A DNA stretch of 64,000 nt, from the NCBI GenBank assembly GCA_035578905.1, contig JAQJVL010000697.1, positions 248,001 to 312,000 of the forward strand, read 5' to 3'. The position numbers and the translations under genes are program-made. How positions within the stretch are numbered: the first letter of the stretch is position 1; each line of letters opens with the position of its first letter. This stretch comes from Stictocephala bisonia (taxonomy: Eukaryota > Arthropoda > Insecta > Hemiptera > Membracidae). The notes below the pieces were generated by a model. The model was not told where the DNA came from, searched no databases, and was given only the letters and a program-made list of their open reading frames with translations. Positions 32,965 through 44,622 of this stretch are shown one piece after another.

Positions 32965-35240
32965 CCGCTACAGCTGACAACATTTCCTGCTTACGAACAG
33001 GGAGTGGTCCAGGGAGACACATGACTGTCAACATGTTGAACGTGAGCAATACGAAGGTTTGCACTCGTCATTCCGCTAAAGCTGTCAACAATTCCTGTTT
33101 ACGAACAGGGAATAGTCCACGGTAACAGATAACTGTCAACATATTGAACGGGAGCAATATGAGGGTTTGCACTCGTCATTCCGCTACAGCTGTCAACAAT
33201 TCTTGTTTACGAACAGGGAATAGTTCACGGTGATAGATAACTATCAACATGTTGAACGTGAGCAATTCGAAGGTTTGCACTCGTCATTCCGCTACAGCTG
33301 TCAACAATTCCGGTTTACGAACAGGGAGTGGTCCAGGGAGACAGATGACTTTCAACGTGTTGAATGGAAGCAATATGAAGGTTTGCACTCGTCATTCCGC
33401 TACAGCTGTCAACAATTCCGGTTTACGAACAGGGAGTGGTCCAGGGAGACAGATGACTGTCAACATGTTGAATGGAAGCAATATGAAGGTTTGCACTCGT
33501 CATTCCGCTACAGCTGTCAACAATTCCTGTTTATGAACAGGGAGTAGTCCAGGGTGATAGATAACTGTCAACATATTGAACGGGAGCAATATGAGGGTTT
33601 GCAATCGTCATTCCGCTACAGCTGTCAACAATTCCGGTTTACGAACAGGGAGTGGTCCAGGGAGACAGATGACTGTCAACATGTTGAATGGAAGCAATAT
33701 GAAGGTTTGCACTCGTCATTCCGCTACAGCTGACAACAATTCCGGTTTACGAACAGGGAGTGGTCCAGGGAGACAGATGACTGGCAACATGTTGAATGGA
33801 AGCAATATGAAGGTTTGCACTTCTCATTCCGCTACAGCTGACAAAAATTCCTGTTTACGAACAGGGAATAGTCCACGGTGATAGATAACCGTCAACATAT
33901 TGAACGGGAGCAATATGAGGTTTTGCATTCGTTATTCCGCTACAGCTGTCAACAATTCCGGTCTACGAACAGGGAGTGGTCCAGGGAGACAGATGACTGG
34001 CAACATGTTGAATGGAAGCAATATGAAGGTTTGCACTCGTCATTCCGCTACAGCTGACAAAAATTCCTGTTTACGAACAGGGAATAGTCCACGGTGATAG
34101 ATAACTGTCAACATATTGAACGGGAGCAATATGAGGTTTTGCATTCGTTATTCCGCTACAGCTGTCAACAATTCCGGTCTACGAACAGGGAGTGGTCCAG
34201 GGAGACAGATGACTGGGAACATGTTGAATGGAAGCAATATGAAGGTTTGCACTCGTCGTTGCGCTACAGCTGACAACATTTCCGGTTTACGAACAGGGAG
34301 TAATCCAGGGAGACAGGTGACTGTCAACATGTTGAATGGAAGCAATATGAAGGTTTGCACTCGTCATTCCGCTAGAGCTGACAACAATTCCTGTTTACGA
34401 ACAGGGAGTAGTCCACGGTAACAGATAACTGTCAAAATGTTGAACGGGAGCAATATGAGGGTTTGCACTCGGCATTCCGCTACAGCTGACAACAATTCCT
34501 GTTTACGAACAGGGAGTAGTCCACGGTAACAGATAACTGTCAAAATGTTGAATGGGAGCAGTACGAAGGTTTGCACTCGTCATTCCGCTACAGCTGACAA
34601 CAATTCCTGTTTACGAACAGGGAGTAGTCCACGGTAACAGATAACTGTCAAAATGTTGAACGGGAGCAATACGAAGGTTTGCACTCGTCATTCCGCTACA
34701 GCTGACAACAATTCCTGTTTACGAACAGGGAGTAGTCCACGGTAACAGATAACTGTCAAAATGTTGAATGTGAGCAATACGAAGGTTTGCACTCGTCATT
34801 CCGCTACAGCTGACAACAATTCCTGTTTACGAACAGGGAGTAGTCCAGGGAGACAGATAATTGTCAAAATGTTGAATGGGAGCAATACGAAGGTTTGCAC
34901 TCGTCATTCCGCTACAGCTGACAACAATTCCTGTTTACGAACAGGGAGTAGTCCACGGTAACAGATAACTGTCAAAAAGTTGAACGGGAGCAATACGAAG
35001 GTTTGCACTCGTCATTCCGCTACAGCTGACAACAATTCCTGTTTACGAACAGGGAGTAGTCCACGGTAACAGATAACTGTCAAAATGTTGAACGTGAGCA
35101 TTACGAAGGTTTGCACTCGTCATTCCGCTACAGCTGTCAACAATTAATTCTTGTTTACGAACAGGGAATGGTCCAGGGAGGCAGATGATTGTCAACATGT
35201 TGTGTGGGAGCAATACGGAGGTTTGCTTACGTCATTCCGC
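32965..35240. repeat. 108-bp satellite, about 21 copies, with 216-bp higher-order blocks
   Basis: Each unit has ACGAACAGGGAGTGGTCC, GTCAACATGTTGAATGG, GCAATATGAAGGTTTGCAC and CATTCCGCTACAGCTG. Two subtypes are seen, one with AGGGAGACAGATGACTG and one with ACGGTAACAGATAACTG. In 33576-34250 they alternate as dimers, with linked changes (GGTTTTGCATTCGTTATTCC at 33919 and 34135) spaced 216 bp apart. From about 34420 the CGG subtype dominates. Because 108 is divisible by three, long frames (such as 33576-33881) are open in several copies. I regard these as incidental. Confidence 0.96.
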
Positions 35241-36988
35241 GCCTCCTCGACATACAGACAGAGTTAATGAGGGAAGCTACAACTTTTAACTGATATTAGT
35301 TCGTTTAAGTAATTGTTTAAGTAGACCTTTTCGAATTACACATATTCATTTAAATTTTGTTTACAATTATATTTTGAACTGAATATAATACGAAACCCGT
35401 ATTAGTGTGATAATTGTTTGTAACTGAATTTCTTATCTCTCTGAGGAAACTTAAATTAGGAAATGACTATTCAATGCTTTAAAAAACAAAAATAACAAAG
35501 AAAAATTTATTAAACGCCGATCTTAGATTTAGGCCTATCATTGTAGAAGTGTATCACCTACAGAATACAAAACAGACCTTTATATTTCATTTTACAGCAA
35601 ACATTGAGAAATATCTGAGGAAATGCACTATTCACAATCCACCACTGAGATATTTTACTATAATAATATCAATAAAATTGTAGTAAACAATGCCTAATCA
35701 CAACAAAATGTTGATTCAAAGACAAACATCATCTTATACAGGAAATGTTTCAGAGAACGAGCTAAATTGCAGAAATAAAATAAAAGTACTCTATACAAGA
35801 AGAGGGAAGAATCTGGAAACAAATACAATATTGATTAAACAAGCCCAAAAATAGTTACTGAAAAATATAAATGAATAACAACAATTAAATGATTGTAAGG
35901 TTGAATACAAGAATGCTTGTCCATTGCCAGTAATTTTCGAACCCAGAAACAGAATTCGCTTTCTTATGGCATTAGTGAATTCTCAGTTTTAGGTACGACT
36001 AATGTAAATATTTAGTAATTTAAAGTAATAATTACTTCATTTATCTTACAGTTTTTGGAGAGTAATAATGAGGGGGATTATCAGCGGTGCTGGCACTGCT
36101 ACCTACACAGATAACTGGAGAACTAAGGATATAAACACCATCTTGACTCCCCAAGTTTCCATAATACGACACCCATTTAGCTCACTATTGGATGCAATCT
36201 CTGTTTCTTTCTTCTCTGTGACAAATCATATTATGTTATACTGGTTTCTGTATAAATTTTTTAATATACTGTAGGCTAGATGGGTTGTAAAAATATACGG
36301 TTATGTATATTATTATATACAGGCCTATGAATATTAAAATGTTATTTTATTAGAATACACTATTATTTGTGTAGTCGCTAAATAAAATATAACGATTACT
36401 ATTTAAAGTCAGAATATCTTTTCAGATACATTTTGTCCGCAATCTTAAATTGACCTTCGTTGCTATGAAATAAATATTTGTATATTATTTACAATCCCAA
36501 GAATTAATTAATTTTATACTTTAATTTTTTTGTTAGGAAATATTTGATCTATTATACAGATAACCTCTCTTCCTGAATAAATCCTTCACTTATTTATAAA
36601 GTGTTACCGTTTAGACTACCGCTATTTGGGATTGCTCATTCAGTTTTTCCCACAAACCGCCATTGGCGGCCTCGGAAGCCAATGGCCAATCAGTTTTTCT
36701 CGCCGGCCACAATAAAATCCAATCTTACATGAATGGGCCTTCATCAGTGCGCGTGACCGGCTATCCCCCCCCCCATCTTTCTTCTTACCTTCCACCCCTT
36801 GACGCCTTCTGTCAACTCAACTTCCTACCTCATCGGTATGTTTGGAATGCTACCAATAAAATTGTTGGCAGGCACACACGAGTGACAACGTGTGTTATTT
36901 AAGCACAGAGAAGAAATAAACAGAGGTTTTATACAATAGTGCGCTTAGGCCTAATAGTGTCGGTCAGAAAATTGATGTATCAAGTAGT
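35241..36988. other. unassigned stretch
   Basis: AT-rich. The small frames at 36068-36274 and 36663-36902 have no recognised motif. There is a short C run at about 36767. Confidence 0.45.
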
Positions 36989-37062
36989 TATAGTAGACCA
37001 ACACCTACTTTGAGGCGGAAAACGCAGTCGACCGCGCTAATAGCCCACCTTTCGAAGCCATT

Positions 37063-37806
37063 GTCACCCGGGGGGCACCCGAGGTGCGACATGGACTACC
37101 TGAGGGTCATAATTGGACACTCGAGGTGCGATATGCAGCGAAAGAGAACCCAAAACTAACACTCGAGGTGCGACATGGCGCTTCGGCTAGCAGTGTGGCC
37201 GTGTTGGTCTGGCGGCTAATAGTTGATATATTTACAGTGATAAAATTATCTGAAAACTACAGCCATACAATGAGACACATGATTAACGATGATTCAATAA
37301 TTAATCATCGCTCAATGACAATTTATAGTTTAACTTAAACAAAGAACTTTATTACAATAAAAATGTTTAACGGCGTCAAATAGTTTAAAAATTTAGTTGT
37401 TAGGTTGTTAAAAAAAAGGTTAGGTTGGGTTAGGTTAGCTAATAATAATAATCTATTTAGCTATGTAAAGCAGATCGGAGTGTCCAGAAAAAATTATAGT
37501 TCTACTACTTTTTATTGAAATAAAAATAATTGTATTTCCGGAAAATATTGATTCCTTTTAAGTGTGAAAGTCTGTATTTAATTACACTAGTTATTGAAAT
37601 GGTGTGATTATCCTAGTAACGTAGGTCCTATTTTGTATATATATATATTTATGGACACAGAGAGAGAGCGCGTCTACAACCCCGCAACCCTTCGCCGGGC
37701 TACCTGAGGTGGCATGTCGCACCTCGAGTGCCAGTTTTATGGCCCTTTGGGTCGCTGGGATTAACACAGGTAGTCCATGTCGCACCTCGAGTGCCACCGT
37801 CACCCG
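37063..37806. mobile_element. nested 728-bp MITE with 8-bp target duplication
   Basis: GTCACCCG occurs at 37063-37070 and 37799-37806. The uninterrupted right arm of the host element has it once, so this is a true target duplication. The insert (37071-37798) has about 30-bp imperfect inverted ends, GGGGGCACCCGAGGTGCGAC at the left and the complement of GGTGGCACTCGAGGTGCGAC at the right. The core ACTCGAGGTGCGACATG occurs five times: three near the left end (about 37076, 37122 and 37156) and two inverted near the right end (about 37709 and 37776). An 8-bp duplication fits hAT, P or Merlin. The GG-start ends fit Merlin better than hAT, but the class is open. No transposase is present. Confidence 0.88.
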
Positions 37807-38808
37807 TAAGCTGGGTCGGGAGGCCGGCGGGCAGCCAATTAGTCACACGTATTGCTCCGAGTACCGATACGATTTTTTTCCAGATTCAATTTTATGGAAA
37901 TATAAGTCATGTTACGTTATTCATCGCGGCCTGCTGTTAATCGTGATATAAAATTTGACGCAAATCGGTGAAAATTGAGTGGTTAAAATGCACTTACTTA
38001 ATGTGTTTGAAACAGTAATAAGGATTTAATTTAATAATACTACATAATTAAAAGTAGAATCATGTATTTACAAAATAAAAAAAAAAAACATTACACAGTC
38101 ATAAACAAACGAACCAAGAAAATTTACAATTAAAAAATATTGCTTGATGGAATTAATAACTGATCAGTATTGTAATAATGTTAAATTAAACCTATTTAAA
38201 CTGTATTTACAAAATAAAAAAAAACATTGCACAGCCATTAACAAACTAGCTAAGATCAAAATACACAACAGAGTTGTTGTATTTATCTTGGTCTTAAGAA
38301 CGAAATACAAGGAAAACGTAATGTGTCATTTTAAAATTCACAAACATTAAAAATATCTAACAATTTTAGAACAAAGGAAGACAATAATTAGACTCTATAG
38401 AAGTATTTTACATCTATTTACATTACCAAAAAGGTCCAATAAACATAATTAATAACAACATAACAAAAATAACAAAAATAAAATGAATGGATAACATTTT
38501 TAAACATTTAAACAAAGCAAAGCAAATTATGTACACTGACAGATAATAATAAGCAGCCGAATAAAGTAAACCATTTAACTGCCATATTAGAAGTAAAATA
38601 TTGAGTCATTTTAGGTGATTTAAATTTTGTTTACACGCTCGGGCAATCCTAAACTATCCTAAACGTACCCTTCTTTACGTCAGAGCTTTATTTGTATAGC
38701 CCTAATATAGATATAAACTAGTTAAAAAATTCAATGTTAAAAAATAAAAAAAATGGGTGTTAACGATTAAAGTTAATTACTTTAACAGCTGAATAATAGC
38801 AGCTTACT

Positions 38809-40286
38809 TCATAGAGGAAAAGCCAACTCGTCATTCGACTCGCCATCACTGACTTCGTCACTGCTCCAGGATTCTTCCTCGGTGTCATCACTGTTTCCAG
38901 CGTCCATCACAACAATCCTGTCCTGCACTTCGTCGCTTATTCCATCAAGATCCCACATATATGCCTCAATTTTCTTCACATGTTCGACACACTTTTTCCA
39001 GTTCTCGGCAGTGACGTTGTTTATCGCCTTATGTAGATCCTCTTCAACTGAAGACATATTGTAGTCAGTATTGGTCATGGCAACAGCATTTTTGACTTGG
39101 GCCCATACCAACTCTATCGGGTTTAGGTCACAGTGATAAGGTGGGAGACGGAGTACCGTGTGACCATGTTCTTCGGCGATTTTGTCGACTTTATACGTCT
39201 TGGCTTCCATTTTAAAATGCGCTGGGATACGGTCGAGTAGTTCGCCTTGACATCTTTTTGATTGTATTCCACGCCGTTCTCTGTCAGCCACTGTTGAATC
39301 TTGAGTTTGTTCCAGCTCATGTTCGGAAGTTTTTTTAATGTCTCAGTATGATAAGACGCGTTATCCATTACAATTACGCTATCTGGTGGAAGTAAGTGCA
39401 TGATTCCGGAAAACCACTCTTCAAAGGCAGCCGCATTCATTTCGTCGTGATGCGTCGCATTGCTCATCTTCGCTGTCTTTTTTGCCCTAAAAATCCATCG
39501 AGCGTCGTTTGTTTCTGATGGATCGTTTGGGTCATTCAAAAACCCCTTCTCACTGCCTATGTGCACAACAATATGGCGTCCACCTCTTCCAGGAAGATTG
39601 TGCAGGCCAGTTGTTTCTCCATTAATGAATGCTTGCTTTGCCGTCTTTATGTAACTGGGCGTCCATGCTTTCTTCACTGTGTGTCCAGCGTTGCACCACG
39701 TTTCATCCAAATAAAAAATCTTCTTTCCTTCTTCTCTAAATTTCTTAATTTTCATTAGATATCTTCTTCGCCAAAGTATTATATCTTGCCGTTCAATCAG
39801 TATGGCCCGGCGATTTCTTTTTTCGTACTTAAAACCTAGATCGATCATCAGTTTTCTCGTGGTTTCTTGGCACATATTTGGAAGCTCGGGGTCATCATTG
39901 ATCATTGCATTGACTTTTTTTACTGTAGGTGGTATGTTTTGCCTTAGTAGCGAATGAACTTTTCTTTTGATACTATTCTTTTGGAAATCGTCGAAAATCG
40001 CCATCCTTTTTCGTTTGCCTACTTGACGAGGACGTTTCTTTCCGGGTGTCACAACAGGGCCGTCGTTCGCTTCTTTTCATAGCCGCTCCACAGTCGCTCT
40101 GCTCGATCCTGTCAACACGCCTACTCTTTCCGCCACATCTCTCTTCGACATTCCCGGATTTTCTGTTCGTAAGACACCGTAAACTTGTAAAATAAGACGT
40201 CTTTCCGCACTGGTGTATGCCTTTTTACTCTTAGAGGTGATATACTTCTCCGGAGACGAAGCCCTAACTTCTGCCATTGCACTCAC
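38809..40286 (-). pseudogene. DD82E-type DDE transposase, one nonsense and one frameshift
   Basis: The N-terminal frame from ATG 40286 contains a helix-turn-helix (KRDVAERVGVLTGSSRATVE). TGA at 40077-40079 interrupts it, and the same frame then continues through the ATG at 40052 (TPGKKRPRQVGKRKR). The catalytic core has first Asp in YLDETWCNAGH (residue 116 counted from 40052), second Asp in VIVMDNASYH (residue 230) and Glu in LPPYHCDLNPIELVW. The Glu is in another frame reached after a shift near 39240. About 82-83 residues separate the second Asp and the Glu, far more than the 34 of classic Tc1. This recalls the insect group described as DD82E ('Sailor', from memory). The C-terminus is strongly acidic and ends at 38809. 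The total is about 490 codons. Catalytic residues are all present, so only the two lesions disable it. Confidence 0.9.
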
Positions 40287-41090
40287 AAATTTGATTCTTC
40301 ACCGAATAACCCGCAAACATAAACTGACCACAGCGACTAAACAGTTACCTCAGTATAATATTAGTAACATTAGTGGAACTTATGTATTCCCAGAATACAT
40401 AATTAAGGCCGGGTGTTGGGACGGCCAGAACCGAAGGGAAGTATGAATCACGTCCATCCCTTTGCTAATGATGCGGAACCAGTAATGACCGTGGTGCATC
40501 GATCATACTAAGCATGAAAGATTTGAGTTAATATAGTAATCAAAGGTAAACTTTCCATCCAAAACCATAATTTTTAATTCTCGTCGCATCCTCGTAGTAA
40601 ATCGAACATGTTTCGTTTAATATTACTACAATACTTAAGAATTATAAGAAGAATTATAGTTCCATTTAAGCACTCTTTTTTAATTTTCAATGTTCTTGGT
40701 TCGTTTGTTCATGACTGTGTAATGTTTTTTTCTTTTGTAAATACATGAATCTAGTTTTATTTATGTAGTATTATTAAATTAAATCCTTATTGCTATTTCA
40801 AACACATTAAGCAAGTGCATTTTAACCACTCAATTTTCACCGATTTACGTCAAATTTTATATCACGATTAACAGCAGGCCGCGATGAATAACATCGACTT
40901 ATAACATGACTTATATTTCCATAAAATTGAATCTGGAAAAAATCGTATCGGTACTCGGAGCAATACATGTGATTAATTGGCTGCCCGCCGGCCTCCCGAC
41001 CCAGCTTACGGGTGACAATGGCTTCGAAAGGTGGGCTATTAGCGCGGTCGACTGCGTTTTCCGCCTCAAAGTAGGTGTTGGTCTACTATA

Positions 41091-41919
41091 GTTTTCAGTT
41101 CTCCGTGTGGATGGTAGGGCCAAACCAAAGTTGGTTGTCCCTCCCTTTTCCCCCTCCTCAAGGATAATCCTCTTAATTATTAGTACAGATTCATAAAGAT
41201 GCACATTAGTTGTATTCCAGTTAAAGGTGGTTGTAAGAAAGTAGCCTCTGTTTCCTTTTCTCCGGGAACGTTGTCAATTATTCACGAGTAAAAAACAACG
41301 GCAAAGATGAGTAGACGCTTTGAATATTTCGAGACATACCCGAATTTACACGGGGTTCTCGATCGCTTGGAGATCCATCCGAGACCCACATTGTGCATAT
41401 TTTAGGAGTATTACTTTATTTTAATGACGCATTCATCAAATTCATTATAGTTTAATAAAATTGTAACAAAGAATTCCGTTAATTTTGTATACTAGCTGTC
41501 CGGCCTATAGTAATGTGGAAGTTACTGGAGCTGGGTAAAGAAGAATTATTCATGGTTATTCTAGTTCAGTAAAGCCATTGGTTTGATAGTTCCAGAAAAT
41601 AATTATCGCTCAAAAATACATTTGTTTGCCTATACTGTGAAGTATTTGATCCAGTGGTCAGATGTACTAGCATTGCAAACAGGCTTCATAACAGAATTTA
41701 TTAAATAATAACGATCATGGCGTGTTTGTTAGGATGCTGAAAAGAATTATATAATTGTTGACTGTGACTTAACTCACACTCAGTATGTGTTGTATGTTTG
41801 GGCCTCAAGGCTGTCAAGGAGAGTTCAACTGGTCGTTGTCATGTCCAGTGAGCACATCGGTGGGTTGTACGGGTGAAGTATATAGTGACGTAACTGCACC
41901 ATAGTAAATATGAGTGTGA
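41091..41919. other. unassigned stretch
   Basis: Non-repetitive. No gene or element recognised. Confidence 0.45.
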
Positions 41920-42545
41920 TGGTCTCTGACGTATCTAGAGCCATGGGTATCTTGGTACTATGTTAGATGGCCTTGATAACGTCTGTATCTGATGACCAGT
42001 GAATGCCTCCAGGTGATAACATGTTCGCACGTGCCTGTCTCAGTCTTATCGCACATCATACCAATGTGTAAGTAGGAGTATGATGTTTATACAGCCATTG
42101 GCATCTTGGTACGATGTTAGATGGCCTTGATCATGTCTGTATCTGATGACCAGTCAATGATAACATGTTCGCACGTGTCTGTCTCAGTCTTATCGCACAT
42201 CATCTACCAATGTGTAAGTAGAAGTATGATGGTCTCTGACGTATCTAGAGCCATTGGCATCTTGGTATGATGTTAGATGGCCTTGGTCGTGTCTGTACCT
42301 CATGATCATTAACTGTCTCCAGGTGATAACATGTTTGCACGTCCCTGTCTCAGTCTTGTCGCACATCATCTACCAATGTGAAAGTAGGAGTATGATGGTC
42401 CCTGACGTATCTAGAGCCATTGATATCTTGGTATGATGTTAGATGGACTTGATCATGTCTGTATCTGATGACCAAGTAACTGCTTCCAGGTGACAACATG
42501 TTCGCACGTGCCTGTCTCAGTCTTATCGCGCACATTGTCTATCAG
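41920..42545. repeat. diverged tandem repeat, about 130-175 bp, four copies
   Basis: Recurring phrases are 'ctgacgtatctagagccat', 'ttagatggccttgat', 'ctgtatctgatgaccag', 'ataacatgttcgcacgtg' and 'cagtcttatcgcacatcat', with copies starting near 41925, 42095, 42235 and 42400. One copy lacks the first phrase. Confidence 0.9.
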
Positions 42546-44032
42546 TGAAAGCCATCTCGCTCATTAAATTTCCCCCATCTATCATCCTTTTTGATTTCTC
42601 GTGTGTGCTATCGGGCTGAAAGCCACTTACGAACCACCTACACACAAACTCACGTCGGTGATTCGGCTACAGTTTTGTCCAGTGGACACGCGTCACTGAG
42701 TGGGAAACCTCTACTTTGCGTTCTCTTGACCTACGCCAATGTAAAGACAGAACAATTACTCTCACTGTTGTTTATGAGCCCTGGCAGGGAAGCAGTGTAT
42801 CGGTCCAGTGCACCTCCCAGGCTGGCAGGTGGTCACTGCCGCTCCACGCTCCATTGACGTCGTTCTTACAGTGAAAGCGGTCAGCAATTTGATCTATGCT
42901 AAAACAACGTTCACTCTTTTTAAACCACTTTGTTCTTGTTTGGATTGTGAAAGTGTTTTATTTGACTTTGGTGGTTTAGTGGTAGGGACTCATTGAAGGC
43001 CACTTAACGCAAGTAGCACACGAATGTAATTTGGATATTGTGAAATTAAACAAGTTTAGAACAAAAGAAAACTAGTTTTAATTGTGGAGTGAAGAACATA
43101 CAAAAATTAATCAAACAAGGCTTGATTTTGGCTCTCTTGACGAGTGCTTATTAGATTCCATATATATGTCTAGTGTACAGTATTAGAAATATCCGTCCAT
43201 GTATTGAATGGTTTTGGATGTATATTTGCGTAGATATACAAAATGTGAGGTTGTATGTCTATTGTATTAGCACAGACCAAACATATTATACTTACTTGAT
43301 CTCTGGTATTAGTAATATCCGTCCACATAGGCCTATGTGTGGTTTTGTGTGTATACTTGCGTACTTGTAAGAAATGTCAGGTTTTTATTAAGCCAGCTGT
43401 TTTTATAAAGTTGCTGTTCTTTATTTACAAAGAACTAATACATAGTTTTATTTTCGCCATTAACAAATACAGTTTGTTTAAATGTTTCAGACTCCTCTTT
43501 ATTCAGTATAAATTGCAACAGATTATGGTTTTCAGTTCACGCAAACAGACTGAATAAAGATATCGAACGAGACAGGGCCGTACCCAGGTGGGGGGGAGGG
43601 TCCGAGTGTTAGGACACCCCACGAAATGTTGAATTTTTATTGAGCAAGCGAAGGAGCATCTGTGAGTCTCATACGCATGCTATGATGTTACTGGCCAGGT
43701 ACACATGTTCTCAGAGATGCCACGTGATCATCCCTACTGTTACATAAAATATTTCATCATAATAAAACTAACCCATTTGAAAATGTATTTTATGAAGAAT
43801 ATATCTATACGAAACTTTATTAATCGTTCAGTTATAATGTAGGAAGGCCTACAGTGAACCCTAAGAGTAAAAATCGTAAATTTAATTAGATGAAAAAGTT
43901 AGAATATCAGAACTGTCGACAGTAAAGAAAGGCGAAGTTGAAATTTCTTCGTTATTCACAAATTTAATAAATTTGATTTGAACAGAAACTTGCCATTTAA
44001 TTCCCCCGACCCTGTTTTGTTGTAAGATTAAC
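42546..44032. other. unassigned stretch with a local duplication
   Basis: 43183-43245 and 43306-43370 are diverged copies of one segment (both with AATATCCGTCCA and a TTTTG.TGTATA..TGCGTA block). 43383-43522 is a copy of 46405-46522 (listed separately). GGGCCGTACCCAGGTGG at 43575 looks like a lone transposon terminus without a partner. No gene is supported. Confidence 0.45.
43383..43522 (+). repeat. dispersed repeat, copy 1
   Basis: Shares TTTATTTTCG.CATTAACAA, TTTGTTTAAATGTTTC and AATTGCAACA with 46405-46522 in the same orientation and order. The copies are direct repeats about 3 kb apart that bracket the 27-bp array. Confidence 0.8.
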
Positions 44033-44622
44033 TCTGCAGTACTCGCGTGACCTCATGGCACACCAATACTCGCGTGGTCTCCTGGGACACCAATACTCGC
44101 GTTGCCCCCTGGAACACCAATACTCGCGTGGCCTCGTGGGACACCAGTACTCGCGTGACCTCCTGGGACACCAGTACTCGCGTGGCCTCCTGGGACACCA
44201 ATACTCGCGTGACCTCCTGGGACACCAATACTCGCGTGGCCTCATGGGACACTAGTACTCACGTGGCCTCGTGGGACACCAGTACTCGCGTGGCCTCCTG
44301 GGACACCAATACTCGCGTAACCTCCTGGGACACCAGTATTCGCGTGACCTCCTGGGACACAGTACTCGCGTGGCCTCCTGGAACACCAATACCCGCGTGG
44401 CCTCCTGGGACCCAAGTACTCGCGTGGTCTCCTGGAACACCAATATCCGCGTGGCCTCCTGGAACACTATCACTTGCGTGACCTCCTGGGACACTAGTAC
44501 TCGCGTGGCCTCCTGGATCACCAATACCCGCGTGGCCTCCTGGGACCCAAGTACTCGCGTGGTCTCCTGGAACACCAGTCCTACTCGCGTGGCCTCCTGG
44601 AACACCAATACTCGCGTGAGCT
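44033..44622. repeat. 27-bp minisatellite, about 22 copies
   Basis: The unit is CTCCTGGGACACCAATACTC plus GCGTGGC. Sporadic 24- and 30-base units occur, for example near 44357 and 44575. GC content is much higher than the surroundings. The unit encodes a 9-residue repeat in any frame, which explains the overlapping open frames on both strands (43997-44660). I do not treat these as genes. Confidence 0.97.

Larger units (their letters stand above)
36989..41090. mobile_element. DD82E-type Tc1/mariner-superfamily element, about 4.1 kb, with ~400-bp inverted repeats
   Basis: The left end starts at 36991 (TAGTAGACCAACACCTACTT). The right end, ending at 41088, is its inverted copy. Both are flanked by TA, and a second adjacent TA leaves the exact boundary uncertain by two bases. 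The inverted similarity runs about 408 bp on the right (40681-41088). On the left it runs 36991-37070 and then resumes at 37807-38132 because a 728-bp MITE with its duplication sits between. A diverged extra copy of the inner arm lies at about 38190-38245. The minus-strand transposase relic (38809-40286) fills the centre. Without the insert the element is about 3.36 kb. Two lesions in the transposase make it non-autonomous. Confidence 0.9.

Noticed and set aside
33230..34961. Repeated 36-residue frames (GSNMKVCTRHSATA type)
   Set aside because: The 108-bp unit is divisible by three. Stops and shifts separate the frames, and both strands are open.
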